64,000 nucleotides of DNA from Arenicola marina. Its lineage: Eukaryota; Annelida; Polychaeta; Arenicolidae. Shown piece after piece: positions 37,833 to 48,576 of this stretch. The first letter of the stretch is position 1. Every line of letters begins with the position of its first letter. Below the pieces are notes generated by a model. That model did no database searches. It had not been told where the DNA came from and saw nothing but the letters and a program-made list of their open reading frames with translations. The stretch is from contig OZ025265.1 of assembly GCA_964019135.1 (NCBI GenBank), positions 1,550,001 through 1,614,000 on the forward strand. The letters run 5' to 3'. Both the position numbers and the translations under genes were made by a program.

Positions 37833-38046
37833 TGTCACAAGTATAACTTTTTCGAAAAATTACAAGATGTGTTTTGCTGTATTATATACGCAGAGCTCGT
37901 TATATTTATGTTTGATTGATGAAAACTATGATGTTGCAGAAAATTACAGCTGATTTGACCGTTTTTCAAGAATCTTGAAATTTGCCCACGGCCGACAGCA
38001 GCGGTAAAAGCGGAGCTTGCGTAGCGCCACCGTGCGGGGAGCTTGA
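37833..38046 (+). repeat. Dispersed repeat, family D copy 2 (longest)
   Basis: Best-preserved copy: CACAAGTATAACTTTTTCG, GCTCGTTAT..TTATG, ATTACAGCTGATTTGACCG, TTTTTCAAGAATC, GAAATTTGCCC, GGCCGACAGCAGCGGTAAAA, GCTTGCGTAGCGCCACC and GTGCGGGGAGCTTG. 46722-46925 carries the same order inverted at roughly 80 percent identity. No terminal inverted repeat, internal promoter or open frame identified. About 210 bp. Confidence 0.88.
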
Positions 38047-41000
38047 CGCCAATCTGCCATCCCCACACCTCACTCCCTCCTTCAAAAGGAAATGAATACA
38101 GAACTGATTGATGTGGGAAGGCGCCCTCTATGAGGAGAAGAGTGTGGTAGGAGCGTATGGATTTGTCGATCGGACGCATAGAAGACTTGGCTACTGATGA
38201 ATGCGAGAGGCGCTTCTAATAACGACAAACCATATCTTAAATCCCAATCAACGATATCTTAAATTGAATTGAATTATATCTAAAATTGCATCAGACAGAA
38301 CTGAACATCCATCAGAAGCACATTTGTTATATGAAGAATGGTTGGTGTCGGTCAATGGTGGAAAACCACGTCTTTGGGATGTTTTATACTTACGAAATAT
38401 CATCAAGGGCTACGCTGTATGCAAACACAATTAAAGAGCAAGAAATAACCAAGCTGCTAAAGCAACTATCAGTAGAATATAGAAAGTGACATAGCCTACA
38501 GCTACAACAGGGGTTCCACAAAATGAAGGGGGCTGGATCCATAACAATAGGAGAGTAATGGCGGGGGGGGGGGGGTGCAACATCTTAGAGTGCATACAGT
38601 AACCATTGGGGGGTGGGGGTGGAGCGGGTAGCTTCGGATCCAAAAAGGAGGTCTCCAAAATGATATGGGGCGTTAAACAGCAAAAAATAACGCGAAGGGG
38701 GTGAACCCTGCGCCCCCCCCCCCCCCAGCCTGTAAATATATAAGTTTCATCGTAGTAGGCGTTGATAATTTATACGTATTTTACCATGTTAAATTCTTCT
38801 GTCCAATTCATAGAAAACTAGCCAAGGAGATAACAATCAACTTTTTTCTGCTATTTAAGCCCAGGAGCTGCCAAAAAGACCCTAGGCCCCTCCCCAAGAA
38901 ACAAAATGGTGCTTCGTCATCATATCCTAAACAGTTATTAGTCACCGATTGCGTCATGTCAGTCCCTGACGCTGATCAATTCAAGGCGCTCCATGTGTGG
39001 CGGGCTCTGGACATGTACTGATTGTGACAAATTGGTCCGCTAGGGCGCGCTGGCCACAGACACCGGCAGCAGTCTGAGCGACGCAGCCGCTTGACCTCTA
39101 ACGGAAAGACCGGGCTGTTTTGGGTGCAAAATTGTCTTCTTCAACTATTTTCCAAATATGGATTATGCAACAGTGTTATTGTTCATTCGTATGAATGCGC
39201 TCATTCGTTCAGTCTATCACGCTATTGGTGTCGGTGTTGGCCGCTTGGCACAGTGATTCGTGGGTCTAAGGATGGAAGCAAAATGTCCCAAAATGAGTGA
39301 CAGATTCAAAGAGCCATTTCCAACATTATGACCTAGTTAAAAGATTGAGGTTACAACACGATTGCAAATCATATCTTGACAGCAAACTGCTCTGTAATAA
39401 GTGACATAGATTGAGAGACAATATCACCCAAGCCATATTTGACAGTCGATCCAGTTGAAACCTGAAAGGTTATAAAAGCGATTGTGCAATCGTGGGGAAA
39501 ATCCGCAAGGAATGTGAGAAGTAGACTTCCTTACCTCGTCATCTTTCGGTCGGCGTCTCGCTGGGTGACCTCTTCCAGAGTCATCCTTCTTCTCGACGCT
39601 CACGTGCGCGTTCATGCTGGGCTCGGCGTTGGCTTTGCTCTATGACGTCACAACCCACGTGTTCCCATCTAGTTCCGTTCCATCGACTTTTTCATGAAGA
39701 AATCCTAAGCGGCTATTATATCCGCATATATGCGACTTCGCGATATCCAGATACGTGATATGTTGATATCCTCATCTCATGCGATATATATCAGGTTGAC
39801 GTCAACTGGGTCACTCAAATATCTTCATGGCTTGTTTAGACAGACACCTGGAATAAAAGCACCGATGCATGAATGTCATCTCTATATGAACATGAATTAT
39901 GTCCCCCTAAATAAATAAATAAGCATTGATTCACCGCCGACGGCCACGCGGGCCCCTGCCGCTGAGAACAGTCGGCTGTTTGCTTTAACGGTCTCGTGTC
40001 GGAGCCAAACAAATAATATATGAATATATGTCGGGCGAATCAATGCGAGGGCCTACATTAAACAGCCACCACCTCCATGGAGGCAATGGTTCTCGTCTCT
40101 TACGGGCGGAGATTGGCTGTGGAGTTGAGAATTGGTCCACAATGACCAGGTAATCATTAAAGGCAGCGGGTGTATGATAACTTATATAGTGTGTGCCCTT
40201 ATACGTCAAGTAATGGGCCGAATATGAATTAATATTTTTTAGAGCTATGTGCGTTGATGTGCAGGATGTATTGCTCATAGTTTGGTCAATGTTTTAATAT
40301 ATAAACAATGTGCAGCAACGATGAAAGCTCTCATTTTTTGCGTCAAATGACTTAAAAGATGCCGGTTCCCCTGTAACTGTTTATTATGGTAATTGTAGTT
40401 AGGTAATATCTCGAACTAGTCTGCTGAATTTAAATTGAGGTGCTAAATATATAACATCCGGAATATCATTTTACCTGCAATGTTTCCTAAGAGAGGTTTT
40501 ACACAAAGAAATGCCAGTTTCATGCGAACAGCGAACCAGTTCTTTTGTGCTGTATAATCAATTAACGGGCATTCTATTTTGATGAACGCGATTTGTATTG
40601 ACTTTTATAGTTTCCTGTACACCTTAGTTTATGTCCGTTTGATATATGGTTCGTGAATAAACTTACAGCTTCATATACACCGATTATCGCTATACACATG
40701 CCTTATTACTGCCAATGGTCATTTTATTATGAGCGTTGGACAATTGTCTGCAGTACTGGGATAAAGCCAAGCGCACGATAACACAAATATCGAGATGTCG
40801 TTATTTAATCCCCAGATGCCTGCCTGTAGCATTTCCGCAATATGCTAAACACCTACTATAATGCATGACTTGCATGATCGACAATTTAATTATTCCAAAA
40901 GCATATATATCTATATTTAAATACGGAGCGGCAAATAAGCACGTCATGGGCTTTTGTTTTAAGGAATTTAATTAATGCCCATACAGCCCGCGTTTCAATC

Positions 41001-41149
41001 CGACAGAGGCACTATTGTGGCAAGGCTGATGCTGAATCTTCAGTTGATATTATGTACATATCCTCAAGGAGGGCTGGGTATATCCCGTGGGCGATATAAC
41101 CAGGTAGGTGCGCATCCCGCATATTAAACACGGTACGAATAAGCCACTC
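38047..41149. other. Mostly unique sequence with G/C homopolymer tracts
   Basis: Short open frames only. 38563-38576 is a G13-14 run and 38714-38727 a C14 run, with GGCTGGATCC at 38531 and CTTCGGATCC near 38632 nearby, as at the putative transposon end at 37.2 kb. TGACGTCA occurs at 39643-39650. 40.2-41.1 kb is AT-rich with nothing recognisable. Confidence 0.45.
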
Positions 41150-42041
41150 TCACCGCAAAGTTGAGCCCTTAATCAAATAACGAAACCCGGTGGGCGATAA
41201 TACGGGGCTCGGGGGGGCTGAGCACCTCAGACTTGCCGCCAAGTGGGCGCGATGTTTACACACACGGCGTGATGCCGCCGCCAGAAATGTTTTTCTGGAA
41301 TCATGGATCGGTTCGCAGGATCTGACTTCAGGAGATTGGAGGCTACCTGGGAATCCTGGGAGAGGGACCGGAGATCCAGCCCTGATCCCCGGCAGGCGCC
41401 ACCAAGCGGCGGAATGTGGCACTAATCCGGTCACGAGAGCAACATTTCCACAAAGTCGCCACACCCAAAGAGCTCACGTTCGACTTGTACAGGCCGCTTG
41501 GCACCATGGCTAATTGAACGTTTCCCTCCTCAACAACCGGGTTTAAACTGTTAATACAATTTGCCACTTATATCAGGACTTTAACAAAATGTGCTGGACC
41601 CATCGTCTGTTATTGTAAGCACTAGTTCTTAAATTAATGTTTACATTATCGACTTTTTCTTCAAGTTATAGCGCAAAATATGGCAGAAATGCCCAAATTT
41701 TGATGGCGTAGTACACATGAATGCCACACTTTACCAAAACCATTCTGGCAAAACAGAATCATTAGCAAATGCCCTTTTATTTGTTGTACATGATATATTA
41801 GATGTTATGCATCATCGACTTAAATATATAACTTTCACTTAAAAGATTGAATTATTCTGTTCTGAGGAAACTGTGTTGTACTTTTCAGACATGATTAGCT
41901 GCGATGGTATCAAACTGCAGATAATTAATAACATTAATTTTACCTGTAATTCCCTGGCAAACTGGTGTAATTTCAAGAAAACGCAGTTTCTAATTGGAGA
42001 AGAGAGACAAGGGCGGCAAATGTCGAGGTATGTGATCACGT
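41150..42041. other. GC-richer patch then AT-rich sequence, no gene accepted
   Basis: 41150-41515 is GC-richer than its surroundings and open on both strands for about 105 codons (plus 41190-41513, minus 41150-41464). Neither product shows a family motif. 41670-41760 is the second copy of repeat family F (TTTTGATGGCGTAGTACACA). Confidence 0.4.
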
Positions 42042-44579
42042 AATCTGTTTGTATAGTAGGCTCAAGGCCTCAGGCCTAGAGGACTCCTAGCATGTTGTAC
42101 CTTTATCTGTTTGTAGGAGGCTCAAGGCCTCAGGCCTAGAGGACTCCTAGCATGTTGTACCTTTATCTGTTTGTAGGTGGCTCAATGCATCAGACCTAGA
42201 GGACTCCTAGCATGTTGTACCTTTATCTGTTTGTATAGTAGGCTCAAGGCCTCAGGCCTAGAGGACTCCTAGCATGTTGTACTTTTATCTGTTTGTAGGA
42301 GGCTCAAGGCCTCATGCCTAGAGGACTCCTAGCATGTTGTACCTTTATCTGTTTGTATAGTAGGCTCAAGGCCTCAGGCCTAGAGGACTCCTAGCATGTT
42401 GTACCTTTATCTGTTTGTATAGTAGGCTCAAGGTCTCAGGCCTAGAGGACTCCTAGCATGTTGTACCTTTATCTGTTTGTATAGTAGGCTCAATGCATCA
42501 GGCCTAGAGGACTCCTAGCATGTTGTACCTTTATCTGTTTGTATAGTAGGCTCAATGCCTCAGGCCTAGAGGACTCCTAGCATGTTGTACCTTTATCTGT
42601 TTGTATAGTAGGCTCAAGGCCTCAGGCCTAGAGGACTCCTAGCATGTTGTACCTTAATCTGTTTGTAGGAGGCTCAATGCATCAGACCTAGAGGACTCCT
42701 AGCATGTTGTACCTTTATCTGTTTGTAGGAGGCTCAATGCATCAGACCTAGAGGACTCCTAGCATGTTGTACCTTTATCTGTTTGTATAGTAGGCTCAAG
42801 GCCTCAGGCCTAGAGGACTCCTAGCATGTTGTACCTTTATCTGTTTGTATAGTAGGCTCAAGGTCTCAGGCCTAGAGGACTCCTAGCATGTTGTACCTTT
42901 ATCTGTTTGTATAGTAGGCTCAATGCATCAGGCCTAGAGGACTCCTAGCATGTTGTACCTTTATCTGTTTGTATAGTAGGCTCAAGGCCTCAGGCCTAGA
43001 GGACTCCTAGCATGTTGTACCTTTATCTGTTTGTATAATAGGCTCAAGGCCTCAGGCCTAGAGGACTCCTAGCATGTTGTACCTAAATCTGTTTGTATGG
43101 TAGGCTCAAGGCCTCAGGCCTAGAGGACTCCTAGCATGTTGTACCTTTATCTGTTTGTAGGAGGCTCAATGCATCAGACCTAGAGGACTCCTAGCATGTT
43201 GTACCTTTATCTGTTTGTAGGAGGCTCAATGCATCAGGCCTAGAGGACTCCTAGCATGTTGTACCTTTATCTGTTTGTAGGAGGCTCAATGCATCAGGCC
43301 TAGAGGACTCCTAGCATGTTGTACCTTTATCTGTTTGTATAGTAGGCTCAAGGCCTCAGGCCTAGAGGACTCCTAGCATGTTGTACCTTCATCTGTTTGT
43401 ATGGTAGGCTCAAGGCCTCAGGCCTAGAGGACTCCTAGCATGTTGTACCTTTATCTGTTTGTATAGTAGGCTCAAGGCCTCAGGCCTAGAGGACTCCTAG
43501 CATGTTGTACCTTCATCTGTTTGTAGGAGGCTCAAGGCCTCAGGCCTAGAGGACTCCTAGCATGTTGTACCTTTATCTGTTTGTAGGAGGCTCAAGGCCT
43601 CAGGCCTAGAGGACTCCTAGCATGTTGTACCTTTATCTGTTTGTAGGAGGCTCAATGCATCAGGCCTAGAGGACTCCTAGCATGTTGTACCTTTATCTGT
43701 TTGTATAGTAGGCTCAAGGCCTCAGGCCTAGAGGACTCCTAGCATGTTGTACCTTTATCTGTTTGTAGGAGGCTCAATGCATCAGGCCTAGAGGACTCCT
43801 AGCATGTTGTACCTTTATCTGTTTGTATAGTAGGCTCAAGGCCTCAGGCCTAGAGGACTCCTAGCATGTTGTACGTTTATCTGTTTGTAGGAGGCTCAAG
43901 GCCTCAGGCCTAGAGGACTCCTAGCATGTTGTACCTTTATCTGTTTGTATAGTAGGCTCAAGGCCTCAGGCCTAGAGGACTCCTAGCATGTTGTACCTTT
44001 ATCTCTTTGTAGGAGGCTCAATGCATCAGGCCTAGAGGACTCCTAGCATGTTGTACCTTTATCTGTTTGTATAGTAGGCTCAAGGCCTCAAGCCTAGAGG
44101 ACTCCTAGCATGTTGTACCTTTATCTGTTTGTAGGAGGCTCAATGCATCAGACCTAGAGGACTCCTAGCATGTTGTACCTTTATCTGTTTGTATAGTAGG
44201 CTCAAGGCCTCAGGCCTAGAGGACTCCTAGCATGTTGTACCTTTATCTGTTTGTAGGAGGCTCAAGGCCTCAGGCCTAGAGGACTCCTAGCATGTTGTAC
44301 CTTTATCTGTTTGTATAGTAGGCTCAAGGCCTCAGGCCTAGAGGACTCCTAGCATGTTGTACCTTTATCTGTTTGTAGGAGGCTCAAGGCCTCAGGCCTA
44401 GAGGACTCCTAGCATGTTGTACCTTTATCTGTTTGTATGGTAGGCTCAAGGCCTCAGGCCTAGAGGACTCCTAGCATGTTGTACCTTTATCTGTTTGTAG
44501 GAGGCTCAATGCATCAGGGCTAGAGGACCCCTAGCATGTTGTACCTTTATCTGTTTGTAGGAGGCTCAATGCATCAGGG
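42042..44579. repeat. 60/62-bp minisatellite, about 41 copies
   Basis: Unit: ATCTGTTTGTATAGTAGGCT or ATCTGTTTGTAGGAGGCT, then CAAGGCCTCAGGCCTAGAGG, ACTCCTAGCATGTTGTACCTTT. TATAGTAGG and TAGGAGG forms give 62 and 60 bp. A second polymorphism, AAGGCCTCAGG versus ATGCATCAG(G/A), assorts with them: most ATGCATCA units are the 60-bp form. The unit is rich in short palindromes (AGGCCT twice, CTAGAGGACTCCTAG). Right end stops inside a unit at ATGCATCAGGGC. Confidence 0.98.
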
Positions 44580-44745
44580 CAGTTTATACCCGCGTGGTCG
44601 CAGGATAAAGATCCCATGTCCTCCTTCGCAAAGAGTAGGGGGCTACCCCGGGGACATCGTTCCGCTCCTCCCTTCTTTCTGCTATTGACGCGATATGAGT
44701 GGTTGAGCCGTCCTGACTAAACGACCAACCAATTAACGAACAAAA
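44580..44745 (+). mobile_element. SINE family S copy 2 (body and tail, head missing)
   Basis: CGCAGGATAAAG (44599-44610), TTCGCAAAGAGTAGGGGGC, CGCTCCTCCCTTC, GCGATATGAGTGGTTGAG, CGTCCTGACTAAACGACC and AACCAATTAACG match the body and tail of the element at 31690-31935. The tRNA-like head is absent: the match begins about where the 60/62-bp array breaks off, so the array may have replaced it. An open minus frame across it (61 codons) is incidental. Confidence 0.8.
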
Positions 44746-45185
44746 CTTCATAGATGGAGATAACGTCATAACCTTATGCGCTTAATACAAGTAGTAAAAC
44801 GTTATTTATAGATGACGAAATGACCTAATGCCTTTCATGTGTGGAACTATGCCCTACATATTATGCGCTACAGCAACAAGCTGTTGTTATAGATGGAAAT
44901 ATGTCCGCTATAGGTAGATAGATCGCTATAGTGGGTATTGAATACGGCTGACATAAAATGACCATCAATGATTTTCCGTGAATCAGCTGTGACAGTCCAT
45001 AGAATCCATCAACTGTCCGAAACAGATTATAATTACCGACAAACCCGTAACATAAGCGTTTGTATCCTGTATTCAGTCGTTATCCTGACACTATGAGTGA
45101 ACTCGCTCGGATGTAACGTGGCTCCTGATTGGTCAACTGCGGAAGCCACATGTCTGTGGAACTCATTGCCAGCCGATAACCTTAT
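44746..45185. other. Unique AT-leaning sequence, nothing recognised
   Basis: No gene, repeat or RNA recognised. Confidence 0.4.
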
Positions 45186-45690
45186 CCTCCAATCCGTATG
45201 TGAGGGTGGCGGTGCGGTCGCCGCGTGCTCACGTGCTGCCGCGAGAACCTCGGAGGGTGGCTGCACTGGGAGTTGACGGCGGCTTGGGGTTGGACTCCTC
45301 ACCTGTCGGCCAGGCAGACAGCCAGACAGGTTACCACCACGCCGGTGGTGGTAAAGCGTGAGTGACAGCTGGCGAAAGCCATGCAATAAGCAAACGGGAT
45401 GGTTTGCACTCCCGCGTGAACTCCGCGCGCTCATATATTAGGTCACGGTAAAAAGCAGACGACATGCGAATGATAATTCCCGTTTTTTTCGGTTCTCGTT
45501 TTCCCGCGCTTTATGTCGCCGTTGTCCGTGTCGCACGCCGCAGACGGTTGGACTGCGCTCTGCTCTGGCTGGATCCGTCTGTGACTTGACTCCGTGTGGA
45601 CGGGATGGCCAGGGCCAGCGGAGCGGCGTGCGAGGCAGCAGCGACACCCAGCGGTGTCTGTGCATATGTCGGCTGTGGCTCTCTGTCGGT
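45186..45690. promoter_or_regulatory. CpG-rich segment, possible promoter or first exon
   Basis: By hand count there are close to fifty CpG dinucleotides in about 500 bp, several times denser than adjacent sequence (for example GTCGCCGCGTGCTCACGTG near 45217 and a dense stretch at 45484-45545). Two minus-strand open frames of 133 and 109 codons overlap it but show no domain. In an animal genome this could be a promoter region, yet no transcript evidence exists here and no core promoter element is convincing. Confidence 0.35.
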
Positions 45691-45824
45691 AATGATGCCA
45701 GCGGCAGGGAGGTGGGGGAGTGGGGGGCGTGGGGAAGGGGTAGGGGCAGACAGGAACTGAGACTCACCCTAGTAGTGTGATTCCCTTGTTGGGTAATCCC
45801 CCTTCAGCCCATCGTCTGTCACGT

Positions 45825-46190
45825 GCCACGCCCATCCTCGGCACCCCCACCCCCCCACCCCCCCACTCTCACACCCCCCACAGCCCCCAGCCCGGACCCG
45901 GCCAACTTCGCGCCCCGCCCCTCCCCCCCAGCCGACCTCCCCGCCCCAAATTATTCTGCCCGCCCCACCTTATCTTTACCCTAACCCAACCCCATCCCCC
46001 ATAAAACCATCACACCTCTCCCAGAGCCACTTCACCCTAGGGTCTCCCCACTCCTCGTGACACCATTTCACCCCGCCTTAACCAACACCCCGTCCCCTTC
46101 CTCCAACCACCCCCGCCCCCCTTCCACGAACCACAACTCCCTCAAATTCTGCCCAGCTCATCCCCACCATCTCTCCAACCACCTTTCTTC
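45825..46190. repeat. C-rich low-complexity sequence
   Basis: CACCCCC/CCCCCAC words with no fixed period, similar in style to 33.3-33.5 kb. Proline-rich open frames (45777-46004, 46057-46344) are compositional. Confidence 0.75.
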
Positions 46191-46214
46191 TGGTGAACCA
46201 CTCCAGCAGACCCC

Positions 46215-46260
46215 GGTCAGGGGCGGATCAAGGAATTTGAAAAGGGGGGGGGGGAGGGGC
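46215..46260 (+). mobile_element. Possible transposon end (GGGGCGGATCAAGG + poly-G)
   Basis: GTCAGGGGCGGATCAAGGAA is followed by TTTGAAAA and a G run of about 10, then AGGGGCGG. It resembles the minus-strand motif at 37158-37212. The partner end is not found; possibly the left end of a compound insertion that includes family X at 46381. Confidence 0.4.
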
Positions 46261-46380
46261 GGTTTCAGGGATTCTCTTTGCTCTGTAGAAGCCTGCGATC
46301 AGGGGAGGGGGTTACAGGTGACGGGAGTCCACGCATTTATTTAAGCAAGGGGTCTACACCTCAGAAGACTTGATTTTGAG

Positions 46381-46519
46381 GGGACTGGAAGGAAGGGTCC
46401 AGTGTGTCGAATGTCGATTTTTCGCAAATTTCCGTGTCACTTTTAGGCAAAGGTCAGTGTCGTTTTTTTCAAAAATCTGTGTCGACGTCGCCTTTTCAGG
46501 TCCTCAGTGTCGGTCCCAG
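46381..46519 (+). repeat. Dispersed repeat, family X copy 2
   Basis: Inverted relative to 5132-5297. Shared blocks in order: GGAAGG, TCCAGTGT, TCGAATGTCGATTTTTC, TTTTAG, AGTGTCGTTTT, AAAATCTGTGTCGA, GTCGC.TTTTCAG and TCCTCAGTGTCGG. Confidence 0.7.
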
Positions 46520-46721
46520 ACCCTTCTTTTGCGTGGAATAACGGCAAATCTTCCTCAGCATTTGCTGGCCGTACAAATAGGGTGGACGGCTTGACGTCAC
46601 TGAAGGTGCCGCCAAAAAATGGGACAATCCAGCCCAAGTCGCTAATTTTAATTGTAGGGGAAAGTACAAACCACACGACTGTCGTAACGTCTTGCACGAG
46701 AGGGTCGATAGGATCATTTAT

Positions 46722-46925
46722 GCAAGCTCCCCGCACGGTGGCGCTACGCAAGCTAGCTTTTACCGCTGCTGTCGGCCGGGGGCAAATTTCATTATTCTTG
46801 AAAAACGGCAAATTCAGCTGTAATGTCTTGCAAAATTCAAGAATAAAACATCAAAATAACGAGCTTTGTGTTTTTAATAGAGCAAAAAGCATCTTGTACC
46901 CTTTCGAAAAAGTTATAATTGTGAC
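46722..46925 (-). repeat. Dispersed repeat, family D copy 3 (inverted)
   Basis: Plus-strand reading starts CAAGCTCCCCGCACGGTGGC and ends AAAAAGTTATAATTGTGACC; it is the reverse complement of the element at 37833-38046. A 146-codon open frame starting at 46507 runs through it, but since the element is non-coding elsewhere this is incidental. A SINE tail follows immediately at 46922. Confidence 0.88.
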
Positions 46926-46977
46926 CGATATGACCAGAAGTGGTTAAAGCGTCCTGAATAACCAACCAACCAAACAT
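46922..46977 (+). mobile_element. SINE family S copy 3 (tail only)
   Basis: CGATATGACCAGAAGTGGTT, AAAGCGTCCTGAATAACC and AACCAACCAAAC match the 3' ends of the copies at 31884-31935 and 44690-44740. Only about 55 bp remain, abutting dispersed repeat D. Confidence 0.65.
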
Positions 46978-47035
46978 CCTGGGGCTCGCAACATTGACCA
47001 TATTTCATCCAGTTACACAGCAGTGCAGCAAGAAT

Positions 47036-47237
47036 TAATATAACAATAGCGCGAGTTAGCGGGGCGTTAGGCAATTTTATTGGCCCGACATCAAGCTGTA
47101 GAAGCCCGCCAATTTTCATTATCGGCCCGAGGCCGCAAGGCCGAGGGCGGATAATGGAAATGAAGGGCTGCTACAGCTTGATGAAGGGCCAATAAAATGC
47201 CTAACGCCATGCAAAACTCGCGCTATTACTATTATTA
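47036..47237. mobile_element. Foldback / MITE-like element with about 98-bp inverted arms
   Basis: The left arm (47036-47133) and right arm (47138-47235) are inverted copies, about 80-85 percent identical by eye, separated by GCAA. Shared arm blocks from outside in: AATAGCGCGAGTT, GGCGTTAGGCA, TTTTATTGGCCC, CATCAAGCTGTAG, AGCCC, CATTATC.GCCC and GGCC. Nearly the whole element is palindromic and would fold into one long hairpin. There is no coding capacity. Target-site duplications are not certain (TTAATA / TATTAT flanks). Confidence 0.82.
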
Positions 47238-47616
47238 CGAGTTGAATTTAACTTTAAGGTGTTGACATGCATTTCCGCATGCAACGACCAAAGTAAAGCA
47301 TTTTGGGATTGACTGTCCGCAAATCGCAAGCCTTTCCACATATAGTTGGCTAGTTGCCTTTTTATACCATATTTATCGTTGCCAAGAAACATGGCACGTG
47401 CAACTAGACAACTAGGCATGTAAGCGGGCCATTTAAAGCTGTAACTACAATTCTTTTGTGCGTGACGTCATGTTTCATTGTTCTATGCAGTGTCGCTATG
47501 GCAACGATTGTCGATTGCATGGGCAGCAGGGCTGTTCGGGTCAGAATACGGCATTTTGGCCGCCTTCAGATTTAATGCTATTGGACTAGTTAACATGACT
47601 ACCAACTCGTAATAAT
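47231..47616. mobile_element. Possible second inverted-repeat element, 14-bp perfect TIR
   Basis: ATTATTACGAGTTG at 47231-47244 and its exact reverse complement CAACTCGTAATAAT at 47603-47616 bracket about 385 bp of otherwise ordinary sequence. The left repeat overlaps the end of the foldback element, so the two may be parts of one larger structure. No transposase; no clear target-site duplication. Confidence 0.4.
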
Positions 47617-48264
47617 GCCCATTGCAAGCGACATCACTGGTCGTTAACACTCTGGACTGACAACGTTAACATGTAGCATTGTCTCATTTGAAAACATGAT
47701 GTCGTTGGCCTGGCCCGGACTCATTAACGAAAAAAACACGTAGCTACAGTTAGTAGAGTGGGAAACCATACCCAACCTAAGAATTCTGCCTGAATTGAAA
47801 AAAAAATGGCCGTCGCAAAACGCATGTTAACGGGAGCGAAACTAGATAGGGAGACGCGCAGTGGTAATCTAGAAATCTTTGATTGGAGCAGGATTACCTT
47901 TCGGTTCACTTTCAGGACGGTAGAGGTCGCTTTACAGTTTCTGAAATACATTGTGCATTTTTTATTTGTTATAGAATAATTTTTAGCCAACGTTGGTGAT
48001 GTTTCATCCCCTTGACGTCGAAACGACTGCTGCAGGTGATAGTGGCCATTATATCGTTGTCAATCATTCCCAAGTCTTTACGTACAATTGAGATGGTTAA
48101 CTAAGTAAAACTTAGCGTTGCGTGCAGCAGAGAGAATAGAGTCGCAGACACATTTCCTACCAACACCAACTGCACAATAACTGTCATCTAATATTGGGCA
48201 GAACTACGGTTGTAGTCTTCATGGTCCAGTTCAATACATTTTTTATAGATTTATTTGCATTGAT
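47617..48264. other. Unique sequence, nothing recognised
   Basis: No gene or repeat recognised. Confidence 0.4.
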
Positions 48265-48445
48265 ATTTTAGTTTGTATTTATATTATAAATATATATTTT
48301 GTATTTATATATTATTTTGTATTTATATTTTATTTTGCATTATATTTTATTTTGCATTATATTATATTTTGTATTTATATTTTATTTTGTATTTATATTT
48401 CATTTCGTACTTATATTTTATTAGCATTCAAATTTTATTTAATAA
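48265..48445. repeat. AT-rich tandem repeat (TATTTTGTATTTATATTT)
   Basis: Irregular 16-19-bp units of TTTTGTATTTATA / TTTTGCATTATA on the plus strand, about 9-10 copies. Confidence 0.85.
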
Positions 48446-48576
48446 ATTAGTTAGATTGTATCTGTTGCAATAGCTGGCAAAACCGTGCGAATTATTTTCC
48501 CGCTAGTATTACAATTTGCAGATGGAATTTACTTTGCAAAGACACTGAGATGATGATCATATAAATAAGGTTTATA

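Noticed and set aside
46507..46947. 146-codon plus-strand frame
   Set aside because: Its second half is the inverted dispersed repeat D, which is non-coding elsewhere; the first half has no known motif.
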